Shown: piece after piece, positions 1 to 10,323 of the stretch
Numbering within the stretch: the first letter of the stretch is position 1
Layout: each line of letters starts with the position of its first letter
Assembly: GCA_000969725.1 (NCBI GenBank)
Contig: JXSR01S019607.1
DNA: 23,250 nucleotides
Strand: one strand, 5' to 3'
DNA from: Ophiothrix spiculata
Lineage: Eukaryota; Echinodermata; Ophiuroidea; Amphilepidida; Ophiotrichidae
Made by a program: the position numbers and the translations under genes
Notes under the pieces: model-generated
What the model was told of the DNA's origin: nothing
The model's database searches: none
Seen by the model: only the letters and a program-made list of their open reading frames with translations

Positions 1-458
1 AAAAGGACCGATTGAAATACCAGAGAGCCTGATTTTGCTACCCGAATTTGCGGCACGTCCCCATAACCACTTTTGTACTAAGTACCTCCCCCGGGAATAT
101 TCATAACAAACCTCCACAACGCGTTATGGCAATACGTAATGACCTCGATGGCTTGCGATAGTATGTCGCATCCAGGAATCGCTGATTGATTTACTGGTGT
201 GCGCCCTAATCTAAACCTTGACCTTTTTCGCCATGTTCACTGTTCAGTTCAGTTGATAGGTAAAGTAAATTCAACGAAAAGGTAGGCTAACCTGCATTAT
301 TTTGTGGGGTTGTAGGGAACTTAACCAGTTTATTTATAAACATTAGTAAGTCCGAGTCACCCTGCGAGAGCATAGATATGCATGTCATTGCTTGTTTCAA
401 TATAACACATGTATTACAAAATCCATCATTATGTAGGTCTAATCATTATCCTCATATA
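1..458. other. No gene recognised; CpG-richer edge
   Basis: No convincing coding region is visible. Bases 1-330 are richer in CG dinucleotides than the AT-rich DNA that follows (about 15 in 300 bases), which would suit a promoter or first non-coding exon reaching in from outside the window. A donor-like GATAG|GTAAAG lies near 255-265. This is weak evidence and no function is assigned. Confidence 0.3.
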
Positions 459-1335
459 CAGTGGAACCTCTTCCTCGATAACACAAAATCTGTTAACATA
501 AAAACCCTGATAACATCCTGGTCACATAATCACTGGTGTTAGACCGGCGTCTGCAAAGCCGCAACGCTGGTATGACATCGCCGTCGGTATGACACCGCTG
601 AATGTTTGGGAGTTCTTGCGATGCCCGGTCGGACACCGGTCGGACTCCGATGGTCATTAGACCATAATTGAAGACATCGTATACACGCCGCAAGGTTTTA
701 AAGGTGCAATTCATGATTTTGATGTGGTGTCTCTTCTAGCTAATTAAAAAGAAGAGTACAACATAAATATATACTGAAAATTTCACTTGATTCCGACCGT
801 TCGTTTTCAAGTTACAAGCTTTTCAGCATTTTAAAAATCCCCATAGGCTACTGTGTTGTAATTACTGTCGGGGCCCCGACAATAATTATGAAAATGACAC
901 ATTTTCTCTCTTTTCTCAAAAATGCAAGCACATATGAAAGAATGGTTTGGGGATCGTAACATACATCAGCTGAGGATTCTTATAAGTAAAAAAATCAAAT
1001 TTGATAGAGGTGACCTTGAGCATGAAAAGTGGATCATGAATTGCCCCTTTAACTCAGAATTAAATTCTTGCGGCATGCTCCGGCGTCTTATGGCGTTATG
1101 GACACCGGTCAGACACTGGCCGGTGTCCGACCGGTGTCTGCTGAAATCTACCTGGTATGACGCCGTAAACACATCGTAACCTCTCCGCAAGCTGATGTGA
1201 CCAGGGTATAACAAACATGGTTATTTCGTCCCAAGTGTGAATTTTCTATGTGAATTCAGTAGGATAAAACAAAATCCTGATAACACAAACTAAAATCGTT
1301 GTCCCCAGTGATTTTGTGTTAACGAGGTTCCACTG
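459..1335. mobile_element. 877-bp non-autonomous DNA transposon (pogo/mariner-like MITE)
   Basis: The ends are inverted repeats: CAGTGGAACCTC at 459 and its complement GAGGTTCCACTG ending at 1335, each followed inward by an ACACAAAATC-type segment. TA precedes the left end (457-458); the right flank is not a clean TA. Inverted similarity continues inward, with CTGGTCACAT and GCAATTCATGAT present in both arms, so the arms are about 250 bp or more. CAGTGGAACCTC-type ends are typical of pogo/Tigger-like Tc1/mariner relatives. No transposase is present, and the 60-85 aa open frames here are incidental. Confidence 0.8.
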
Positions 1336-2340
1336 ACACTGTACTAAACTTTGTTACATGTATGCTTATTAGAAAAGAAAAACAATCATCCAAGATATAT
1401 TGATTTTGGTTCACTTTTTACTGTATACACTATATAAATGTTTGCATTAAAAATTAAAGATTATTTTTGCGATATATGCGTAGGGACATTCACCAAATTT
1501 TACTTTATATGTTTTGGGAAATTTTAATTTGTCTTGAAAGGTATTAAAATTACCTTCAGAATGAGGGGTCAACCACTTCATATGAGTATGGTAACGAATG
1601 TCAAAGTTGTAGATGAAAAACATACATTGAAATTCAACCAAATAATGCCAAAAATTGGGATCCTCTATGGGAAATTTCAACAGTCTTCCATGTTTTGATC
1701 CATTTTCAAATCTGGCGGGGCTCCTAATAAAAATGCGCTTTTATTTCATAGTGCAGTGTTTGGTATCATTTGAAAGGTATTGTTTCAAAGAAAATGCATA
1801 TTTTTTTTATAGCCTTTGAAGTTGAACAGAATTAAAGTTAGAATTTAAAACTCCACTGGCACACTTTTTCAAAATGTTACAGCGCCCGCAACATGATCAT
1901 ATATGAAATACCAGGCGTGGCGGACACGATAAATAGTATCCACTAGATTTAGGGACGAGGGATTTCTAAAACGCAAATTTAGGGTACGATTTACGTGCAT
2001 TTCTATTGGGTCACGTGACTCACGTATTGAAGAAAAAATTCCAAAGATAATATTTTTACCTTTCCTCAAAAAAATACAAAAGTGTTCTTATAGTAATCAA
2101 CATAATTATGTCATTCCAAATTTGCTGGGGTTCACGCTTGAACCCCACTTTTTATATATGTTATTATATTTTTTTACCGATTACAAAAATAATTTTAGTG
2201 ATCATCCCGGAAGTAGTATTTTAGCTGTTTCTGGTAGCCAATTAAATAGCCTTTCAAATAAAGGAAAGTTTGTGAATTCAACATTTTATTTTCCTCATGA
2301 TTTCGCTAACAAGAATGTATAATTTTTTCTGTACAACCTG
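1336..2340. other. Gene-free AT-rich stretch
   Basis: No coding region supported by splice signals or recognisable protein similarity is seen. Short open frames at 1447-1680, 1869-2069 and 2122-2322 have ordinary AT-rich composition and no family resemblance. One perfect hairpin is present at 2127-2146. Confidence 0.5.
2127..2146. repeat. Short perfect hairpin
   Basis: GGGGTTCA, loop CGCT, TGAACCCC: an 8-bp perfect GC-containing stem in AT-rich DNA. It does not match the histone 3' stem-loop pattern. No role can be assigned. Confidence 0.5.
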
Positions 2341-2342
2341 TA

Positions 2343-3370
2343 CAGTGTGTCCCATATTGAAGTTATCAAAACTTTGACGCTTCATAATTCAAGAAGTAAA
2401 TAACCACCGAAAATGTAAATAGGTCACAATAATGTATAGTATCTTCTCCTTTTATGGTGCAAAAATAAACAAAATCAATGCATTAGTTTTCTAGAAATGA
2501 TTATTAGAAGTTCAGAAGGAGTTTGGACACTTTCCTCAGTTTAGGGAATACGCAAAGATCACAGTATTTTGCAGCATAAGCATGCAAATTATAAAGACCG
2601 GTACCTTTATCTCTACAGACATAATCATGATCATTTTTCAATGTTGTCTCTGTATTAAAGATATAATATTAGCATATACTCATTTCTGTTTTCATGTAAA
2701 ATTCATATCAATGTTTGATTAGGTATTCTTCCTTTGTAGCCTTCTCAAGAATGTGAAAATCATTTAGTGGGCCATTTGAAAGCACGCTGAAGGTTTGATA
2801 CTCTGTTTGCAGCGGTTGTAGGAATACAGTAATTTAAAGCAAAAATAACACCTCATTTTTCAATGGATAAGAGAGTATGCCTATGATTGTCCATCTTCTG
2901 TAAAGTGATGACTCAACTTGTGGCAATGAATATGGTATGAGTTATTCAACATCTTCAGTAGCCAGAAACCGTCATAACATATCTTAAAAATATCAGAAAA
3001 TGTAAGGCTCATGGTTTCAGAAGGAACTTAGCAGAAAAGAAATGTGGACGAAAAAAGCCAAGGTAACATTCAGTCACCCTTTTTTAAGACTTCTTGACAT
3101 TATCAACATGAAGCAACATGCCAATCAAAACAAAAATGTTTGTAAAGATGACATTCTTGATCGAATTCTTCCAAACTGGGAAAGTGTCCAAACTCTTTTT
3201 GAGCTTTTAACATCCATTTATAGAAAATCAGTGCACGGATTTTGTTTATTTTTGCACCAAAGCAAGTAAATACATTATGCATTATTGTCTCAAATTGGTA
3301 TTGTCTGGAGTTATTTAGTTTTGAATTATAAAGCGTTAAAGTTTTGATAACTTCATTCTAGGTCACACTC
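2343..3370. mobile_element. 1.03-kb TA-flanked MITE with ~215-bp inverted arms (Tc1/mariner type)
   Basis: The left arm begins CAGTGTGTCCC after TA at 2341-2342. The right arm ends in a diverged complement (GAGTGTGACC on the minus strand), with TA at 3371-3372. The two arms stay alignable for about 215 bp: GAAGTTATCAAAACTTT, GGTGCAAAAATAAACAAAAT and AGTTTGGACACTTTCC occur in both, in opposite orientation. The TA flanks and CAGTGTGTCCC-like end fit the Tc1/mariner superfamily. The core has no transposase; the 75-aa frame at 3042-3269 lies mostly within the right arm and is not a gene. Confidence 0.85.
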
Positions 3371-3372
3371 TA

Positions 3373-4010
3373 GAGTAAAATGCAAATTTACACATACTGG
3401 CATCTCTGAATAATAAATTGAGTATAACAGGTTTAACTCATTCATGAAAAGAATAATATTTATTTCTGACTTTTGAATCTGGCACAGTACATTAATTATT
3501 GAAGCGACAAGAGAAAGTAAAATTACATTGAGAAATGTCACACTAAAAAGTAAAAACTCTTAAAATACGTAAAAACTCTTTGGTCGCTTCAAGTTTTCAC
3601 ACCATTAATACAGTTTGATTAAATGTGCCATTTAGCATCTTTCCCATTAATACACTCCATTTAGTTTATTCATGCTCACTGTGCTGTTAATATGTATTGT
3701 TGGAAGGTCTTAATTATCCTCTGGGTGGGAGGTTACTGGAGAAAAACATTTATATTGTTTTAAGGGGGATGCCTACATGAACCAAGCAAACAATTTTCTT
3801 TATTATGCACATATAGGCACTTGTAATGCCTTTTTATGATGTGCCTATGAAACGCGACTTCAAAAAAACACATTTTTTACGCGTACTTTTACGGTTGCCA
3901 TGGTAACGGCGGCCATATTGGATTTAAAAGGTTTACGCAAAACAAGATCATGAAGCAACCATTATGTATTTTTTAAAACTAACAGTGGTCATTACATGAT
4001 AAAAGCAATA
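3373..4010. other. Gene-free stretch
   Basis: Nothing coding is recognised. A motif starting AAGGGGGATGCCTACATG near 3763 resembles a transposon end, but I could not find its inverted partner. Confidence 0.4.
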
Positions 4011-4180
4011 TCTAGCTCACTACAGAGCCCTCTTTTTGAATTTTTCATCATTTGACCTCCAAATAGCGGGCAAAAATTGCATGTGAAATTTTGGCGGGAA
4101 AACTCAAAAAATCCATTGTTTTAGGCCCATAAGTCAATTTTGGAGATGAAATTTAAAAAAGTGCTCTGTAGTGAGCTAGA
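4011..4180. repeat. 170-bp foldback repeat
   Basis: TCTAGCTCACTACAGAGC at 4011 is repeated in inverse orientation as GCTCTGTAGTGAGCTAGA ending at 4180. Weaker complementarity continues to about 4049 and from about 4145. The arms are about 37 bp around a 95-bp loop. It may be a small MITE or the core of a larger decayed element. Confidence 0.75.
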
Positions 4181-4329
4181 TCTTATAAAAATACACCAAT
4201 ATGCCAATTTTCATGATGATAGGTGGAAACATGGCTTCAAAATTTGGTTTCTAGATTAATTCATCAATTAACTATTGAGCTACATGCAATTTAAACTAGA
4301 AACACTGTTTTTTAATATTTTCCATTTTT

Positions 4330-5282
4330 GTCTCGCCTGAAAATTTTTCAGAAGAGATATACCATTCCTTAAAACTGTCCGCCGTCCGCCGTCCGCCGTC
4401 CACATTTCTTGTCCGGAGCAAATCTCGGAAACCGTATGCCCTATGTTGATGATATTTGGTGAGTGGGTAGGGTTGGAGCTGAACTGGCGCTGCGTACAAT
4501 TTGAACGCAAACTATGCATATAAAGTACCTAATTTGCATAATTTATGCGTGATTTGGTATTTTAAGTATATCTCCTAAATTGTAAGGGCTATGGTAATGA
4601 AACTTGGTGACATGAAGGGGTTCGGGATTAGCACACGTGTCGCGCCTTATTGGGGGGTGCGGGGAAGGTCACTCAAGGTCAAAAGGTCATTTGAGGTCAA
4701 ATTTTTAAAATTGTTCAAAAAGTTGACCTGAGGTCATCCAAGGTCATTTTGAGGTCAAGCTCATTACTCATTAACCCCTGACCCCACATGGATTAAACTT
4801 AGACCATAGAAAGTACTTTACCCAAGGTCAAGGTCAGTCAAGGTCGAAAGGTCATCTGAGGTCAAATTTCCAAAATTGTTCAAAAAGTTGACATGAGGTC
4901 ATCCGAGGTCATTTTGAGGTCAAGCTCATAACTCATTAACCCCTGACCCAACATGGATTAAACTTAGACATATAAAGTACTTGACCCAACGTCAAGGTCA
5001 AAAGGTCATCTGGGGTCAAATTTCCAAAATTGTTCAAAAAGTTGACCTGAGGTCATCCAAGGTCATTTTGAGGTCAAAGTCATAACTCATGAACCCCTGG
5101 CTAAGACCATAGTGCTTGTTTACCAAATCTGAGGGAATTAACACGCACTGAATAATTATGTAGCAATCAATTAAGAAAGCGCTCAATACGCATACCCTAC
5201 TCCTACCCTATCCTATTCCACCCCACAACTGAATGATTAAGAAGGCGGTCAATTCAGTAGGCGGTTGACACGCAGGCGAGAC
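4330..5282. mobile_element. 953-bp TIR element with internal AGGTCA-rich tandem repeats
   Basis: Ten-base perfect inverted ends are present: GTCTCGCCTG at 4330-4339 and CAGGCGAGAC at 5273-5282. Just outside the right end is the near-palindrome TGGTTTGCGAACCA (5286-5299), which recurs as TGGTTCGCGAACCA beside the related fragment at 10950-11310, so the true family end may lie at about 5303. The left part has three tandem GTCCGCC-type units (4377-4400). The middle carries the half-site repeats listed separately. No coding sequence is present. Confidence 0.75.
4660..5100 (+). repeat. Tandem ~154-165-bp repeat, about three copies, dense in AGGTCA
   Basis: The phrase AAAGGTCATYTGRGGTCAAA recurs at 4682, 4847 and 5001, giving spacings of 165 and 154 bp. 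Each unit also contains TTGTTCAAAAAGTTGAC, GAGGTCATCC and CATAACTCAT-type phrases. By eye there are 19 AGGTCA hexamers on the plus strand in this interval, many arranged as direct repeats with 2-, 4- or 5-base spacers. Confidence 0.9.
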
Positions 5283-5303
5283 TACTGGTTTGCGAACCAT
5301 CTT

Positions 5304-6933
5304 GTTAGTAATTATTTACATTCAGTTCTTAATTTACACAAATAATCCGAGATACAGAATGTTGAATGGTAACATGTTAAAAATCACAGCTTGAGTAAAC
5401 AATAAAATACATAAGAAATATACAAAGCCATTTCACTTCTCTAAATTACATTTTCGACCATAATTTTAGAACCATACAACATGTAGCTACGATTTAAGTC
5501 AGATAAAGTGCAACAGAAGTCATTTTCCCCTTAATTCTATATTTTAATTATCTTTAGCCTATCAAGTCCATATCTCCGCCTTAACAAGTATATCGGACCA
5601 AGAACTATGGTTTATATACCTACATGATTCAAAATCATATATTTTGGTCCAAAACTGACCTAACCATCATCTTCTACATGCAAATACAAATCTAGAAATG
5701 TATACTTTTATATGGATTTATTTGTCAGTTGCCGAGTTACAAAGCACAAGATATTTCTTAAAATGAGGGTTCAATGTACCCTTAAGATATTAATTTTTAT
5801 CATATGTTTTAATTTATGACTACTTCATTGATTTTGTGAGCCTAGGCAACATTATTGAGGTCAAGAATCTGTATTTTAGTTTTTTGTTTATTTTTTGATA
5901 GTCTTGGCTCAGAAAAAATCTAGTAAACTTCATGTATGCAAACTTATTCATAACCAGAAAGTATCATCATTGCCAAAGCTTTTTTGATATACAATTTAGA
6001 TTTTTTGGTAAGTAATTTACTTTTTTTGTTTGTAAAATATTCTACTTAAAACAGTTTACATGTTCACAATACAAGAAGGTAACATGACATCAAAAAATGC
6101 AACAGACAATTTAAGTTGTTAATAACAAATGGTTTTGCTGTGGCATACCCTTGTGTTGAACACAATTCTATGCTGTTGAAATGAACAAGGTTCAATGAAC
6201 TTTAGCATACTACACAGGTGATAGAGGAGAAATTGAAATCCAATATTTTGGTGCTACTGTTGGATGAAAATGGTTTAAATACTTACATTTTCCCAAAAAA
6301 AGTTTTTCTATAGTGTATTGTCTTTATTATTCCAATAAAAGAAACAAATTCACACAAACATGTGCGTGGAATGCTTGCATGAACAAATTTTGACTTAACA
6401 CAGGCTTTTGTATGAATTGAAAACAAATGATCATATCTGTACAAAAATGCCAAATATGGTTTCATAAAAGTTCGAAATATAAGTTCAGATCGTGAAATCA
6501 ATGAAGTTGGTTTATTTATATGAATTTAAAAAGAAAATACAAATTAACATTTTCAAACACCCGTCTGACCCTGCCTCCCTCAATGAAAATCATTTTTCAA
6601 TTGACTTCATCCCATTTTTTAGCCAATTTTGACAAGGTATCAACATGTTCAAGAGATTGTAACGCATCAATCTTGAAAGTTGCAAGGTCACCAAATGTTT
6701 ACCAAACCTCGAAATGGGTTTTTCTTTACTTCAAGGGCATGAATTTGCAAAGTTGAACTGGACAATATTTCTGACCTTTTGTACACATCCAATAAGGCCA
6801 GCATAATTTTTTTTTTCAGAGCTTACCGCCTCCATTTTTGTAATCCTCTGAGATGAGATTTTAACTGTTAAACCAGGTCAATGAAATATTGCAGACAATA
6901 AAAATGACCATGGATACCTGTTTGAATTTTTAA
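5304..6933. other. Gene-free AT-rich stretch
   Basis: About 1.6 kb with no recognisable gene, TIR pair or tandem array. Open frames at 6283-6501 and 6520-6756 show no splice-site support or family features and are treated as chance frames. Confidence 0.5.
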
Positions 6934-7449
6934 TTAAAGGGGCATTGGACAAGTTCAGCATCATCCCCAAACTTTTCCCAAAACATTTCGAGATGTTTGC
7001 ATCATTTGAAGTATAAGCGGTAATAATGACAGCATGCAAAGTTTCATTGTCAAATTCACACCCGATATACCAAAATATTTAAATGTTGTCTTATTTTTAA
7101 TTATCGTTGTAGACAACGATAAATACTGCCCCCTATAGTTAAATTTCTAGAATTGACCTTTTCACAAGTTTTAACGAAAATTCAAAATTTATTTTGATTT
7201 TTCTGCAATCTATGATGTGAAAGGAATGTTTTTCAAACAGATCTTTGGCTCTTTCTCATTGTATAGCACCAATAAATATGTTTAGAGAATAGCCTCATAC
7301 CCAAAATCAACAAATAGAATAACATATAAATTTTTGGCTTTTTTGAAGGTTTTGATCAAAATTTTTCCGATATACAGTAATTGACTGTTATTTTCTAAAG
7401 TAGGAAGTGTAAATCATCCTCAAACAAATTTTGTCCAATGCCCCTTTAA
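6934..7449. mobile_element. 516-bp TTAA-bounded MITE (family 1)
   Basis: The inverted ends are TTAAAGGGGCATTGGACAA at 6934-6952 and its exact complement at 7431-7449. The outermost bases TTAA may be a target-site duplication, as in piggyBac-type elements, or simply part of the TIR, so the superfamily is uncertain. A diverged, right-truncated relative lies at 11594-12487 and shares GCATCATTTGAAGTAT and AGCATGCAAAGTTTCA. There is no coding capacity. Confidence 0.85.
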
Positions 7450-7681
7450 ACTTGCTTTTATTCAAGTGTCAAGATTTTGAAGCGATAGTTTCAAAATAAT
7501 GGAATATAAAAACTACAGACAAAAAACACTGTAAGTGGCAGCTATGGGACAAACAATTTAAAGGGACTGGCCTAGATTCTTCCCACTAATTTTTTACCTA
7601 CATATTTTTTTTACATGAATCGGTAGAACATGTTTATAGTAACATAACCTGCAAGTAATTTTCTAGGCTAGTCCCTTTATC

Positions 7682-8208
7682 TATGTTGGCCTAATTTGTT
7701 TTATTTACCACTTTGTTTGTGGTTGATCTTGACTTATAAAGTGACAAAATATAGGTTTACTATTTCAAAATATACAGGAGATGTACTATTTATCCTCACC
7801 TAGTCATGGATTTTTTTTAACAATCCGTGACATTTTTCTAATGGAAGCTTGTTTTTGGTCTGCCGTAATGGTAATTTCCTTTAGAGCTCTTAACGCTGCT
7901 GCTCCCCCGTTTGTCAGTAAAAATGAGTCCTGTGTAGAGCTGAGTTTGGTACTGGATTTGTCCTCGGCTCTACATGATAGCAAGTATTCGTCAGTTGATA
8001 ATACATATTATGATAATACATAGTCTTCAGGTGGTGGTGGTACTCTCTTGATAAACCCATTAACCTTGTCATTTTTTTTGACTACTGTGCCAAGATTTTG
8101 TCCCTCCATATCAACGAATATGTTTGATATTCTGGCCGATGTCAACTGTAAGATTGTAAAAAAAAAGAAAAAGAAAAGAAAGAGAGAAAATTATGAAATT
8201 TATTTTTT
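7682..8208. repeat. Duplicate of the gene's 3' end (copy A)
   Basis: This 527-bp stretch matches 10306-10837 almost base for base, from TATGTTGGCCTAATTTG to GAAATTTATTTTTT. It covers the 3' untranslated region with its AATAAA complement (7700-7705), the last exon, its splice acceptor and about 60 bp of intron. Because intron is included, this is a DNA-level duplication and not a retrocopy. Copy A has gained small indels. Confidence 0.92.
7800..8145 (-). pseudogene. Broken duplicate of terminal exon (psi-exon)
   Basis: On the minus strand this aligns with the intact exon at 10772-10425, starting after the same CTTACAG acceptor. After about 45 codons the frame meets an in-frame TAA (8008-8010). 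There, four codons of the intact copy are replaced by a local 15-base duplication (TGATAATACATA plus TTA). Further on there is a one-codon deletion (KDG becomes KE), and length change in an A-run shifts the frame so that it would end NP-stop instead of KIHD-stop. It is unlikely to yield the full tail. It lies downstream of the normal 3' end and could be an alternative last exon only if transcription reads through. Confidence 0.85.
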
Positions 8209-8663
8209 AACCTGCAAGTAGTTTTCCATGATTTTAAGTAATATTGGAGAAAATTGCAATTATTTACCTACTCTAATTTTGGTCACCGGCGACAAATCAG
8301 ATGTGAAAATAGTGTTTCTAGTTTCAAAATTTAAAATGATTTTGTTTCTACACATGTGATGGGTAAACAAAATATTTTGATGAAATTGTTTATCTTTTAA
8401 TATGTATTAAATTATCTCAGAGCTTTGTTTTGTTTTTTATGTGGTAAATCCAGATCTGCGGTACAATTTTTGGATTCAGAAAACACAAGATAGTCACACC
8501 ACCATCATATAATGATATATTGCAAATTAGTTATCTCTCAATTTGAGACATTTCTGTGTAAATTTTGGTACTTTGTTCGGATATTGCTACACTTTTAAGC
8601 TTTATTTAGAGCATTTCCATAAATTTTCAATTCTAGGTGGGATCTAGGCTATTCCCTTTAATC

Positions 8664-10303
8664 AATAATAATAATAATAATAATAAAGCATTTATATTGC
8701 GCCATTCATCTAGAAACAAATTCTAATCCAAGGCGCAGTAAGAAGGAATGTAATACAGATAGTTTATATAAACAGCATTAAATAAGAAAGTTTTAAGTCC
8801 CGTTTTGAATTCTTGAATAGATTTAGACTGTCGAAGATTTAGAGGCAAAGAGTTCCAGAGTTTTGGTGCAATAACAGAGAAAGCTCGATCACCATAAGAA
8901 GTTGATGTTCGTGGTATAACAAGTAAATATTTGTCTGATGATCGAAGAGTACGCGAGGGGTTATATAAATTTAGTCAGGAGTTCACAAATATACTGTGGG
9001 GCAATGTTATTAAGTGCTTTCCACGTCAAGAGCAGAGTTTTGTATTTTATCCTTTCCTTTATGGGCAGCCAGTGTAGAGTTTTGAGAATGGGTGTGATGT
9101 GATCAAATTTACGTGTGTTTGTTAAGACGCATGCTGCAGAGTTTTGAATCATTTGAAGTTTGTGAATCTGTTGTTCCGTGATCCCGTTTAGTAGTGCATT
9201 GCCATTGTCCAGGCGAGATGTGATAAATGCATGTAATAGTATTTCTGCTGTGTCTTTGGTCAAAAGTTTTCTAATGCTTCTAAGATTTCGAATTTGGAAA
9301 AATGATGATTGACAGATTTTCTTAACATGATTATCCATTGACATTGTAGAATCAAACTGGATTCCTAGATTTCGTACATTTGTTGAAGCAGTGATGGTTG
9401 AAGGGCCAATTTGAATTGTGTCGTTTTGGATTTTATTATGAGAATTTTTTGAAGACACAATAAGCAGTTCAGTTTAATCATCGTTCAATTTTAATTTGTT
9501 CGTTGACATCCATGATCTAATATCCGAGATACAGAGTTCAATACGACGGCGGGCAAAATCTTCATCATTTGGTTTGCTAACGTCGAAAGACAAATACAAT
9601 TGAGTATCATCAGCATAAGTATGTACATTTAAGTTGTGTTTTTGTGCAATGTTTATGACCGGTGAAGAATATATCACAAAAAATAGAGGGCCCAGCACTG
9701 AGCCTTGTGGTACTCCAAAATGGAGATCAATCGGTGATGACACAGTATTTCCAATACAGACAGCTTGGTTTCTACATGATAAATATGATGATATCCATTT
9801 GAGAGCCAAACCTTTGACACCAATCAATTCTAAACGCGAAAGAAGAATGTTATGGTCAATGGTGTCAAAGGCTGCAGAAAGATCTAAAAGTACCAAGAAC
9901 ACAGCATGTTTGTTATCCAGGTTGCATAAAATATCATTTTGAACTTTTAAAAGAGCAGTCTCAGTTCCATGGAATTTCTTGTAAGCTGATTGATACTTTG
10001 CTGAGAAGTTATTGTTATTCATATGTTCATTTATTCGATTGGCGACAATTTTTTCAACAATTTTTGAAACAAGGGTCAAATTTGAAACAGGGCGATAATT
10101 TTTCAGGTTTTCTGAATCAAGTGTTGATTTCTTTAGAAGTGGTTTCACTACAGCACTTTTAAATTGAGATGGAAAAGTAGCTGTATCAAGAGATAAGTTA
10201 ACAATCTTAGTAATAGTTGGAAGGAGAATATCAATGTGATCTTTCAGAATCCAAGTAGGAATGGGATCCAAATCACAGTGCTTTGAAGGAGACGACATTA
10301 TTA
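8664..10303 (-). mobile_element. 5'-truncated CR1/L2-like LINE (Jockey superfamily)
   Basis: Minus-strand non-LTR retrotransposon. The 3' end carries a GCGCAATATAAATGC-type tail followed by an (ATT)n microsatellite (8665-8687 on the plus strand), as in CR1/L2-like elements. The 5' end stops at about 10296-10303 at the start of the reverse-transcriptase region, so the 5' UTR, ORF1 and the APE endonuclease are missing. It inserted between a MITE right end (8661) and the host gene's 3' flank (10306); copy A preserves that junction without the LINE. No clean target-site duplication can be read. Confidence 0.88.
8723..10298 (-). pseudogene. LINE ORF2 fragment: reverse transcriptase and C-terminal region, inactivated
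   Basis: The first 274 codons (10298-9477) carry the RT domain: CDLDPIPTW at residues 8-16, motif A LLDLSAAFDT at about 137-146, motif B GVPQGSVLGP at 195-204 and the catalytic YADD at 228-231. A TAA at 9474-9476 interrupts the frame where related elements usually have K in DDKTEL; the same frame then continues (9473-8961). Near 8961-8970 a second lesion shifts the frame. The next frame keeps the conserved tail, including YGDRAFSV and APKLWNSLPLNLR, to a TAG at 8723. The endonuclease is absent, so the copy is dead. Confidence 0.88.
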
Positions 10304-10323
10304 ATTATGTTGGCCTAATTTGT

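Larger units (their letters stand above)
7558..8661. mobile_element. TTAA-bounded MITE (family 2), interrupted by a duplicated gene fragment
   Basis: Left end TTAAAGGGACTGGCCTAGAT (7558) matches the complement of the right end, which reads TTAAAGGGAATAGCCTAGAT inward from 8661. Both ends run on to a CCCAC motif. A 12-bp direct repeat AACCTGCAAGTA occurs at 7646-7657 and 8209-8220. The DNA between (7658-8208) carries a second copy of the MITE right end plus a duplicate of the host gene's last exon. Without that segment and one 12-mer the element is about 540 bp. It has no transposase. Confidence 0.7.

Noticed and set aside
2127..2146. Histone-type 3' stem-loop
   Set aside because: Stem and loop sequence do not match the histone consensus and there is no histone gene nearby.
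3042..3269. Possible transposase remnant in the 2343-3370 element
   Set aside because: The frame overlaps the inverted arm, shows no DDE/D-type motifs, and its composition is explained by the repeat.
7658..8208. Processed retrocopy of the gene's 3' end
   Set aside because: The duplicate keeps intron sequence and the acceptor upstream of the exon, so it did not come from spliced mRNA.
9634..9942. 102-aa plus-strand protein
   Set aside because: It is antisense to the LINE reverse-transcriptase frame, whose motifs are clear on the minus strand.
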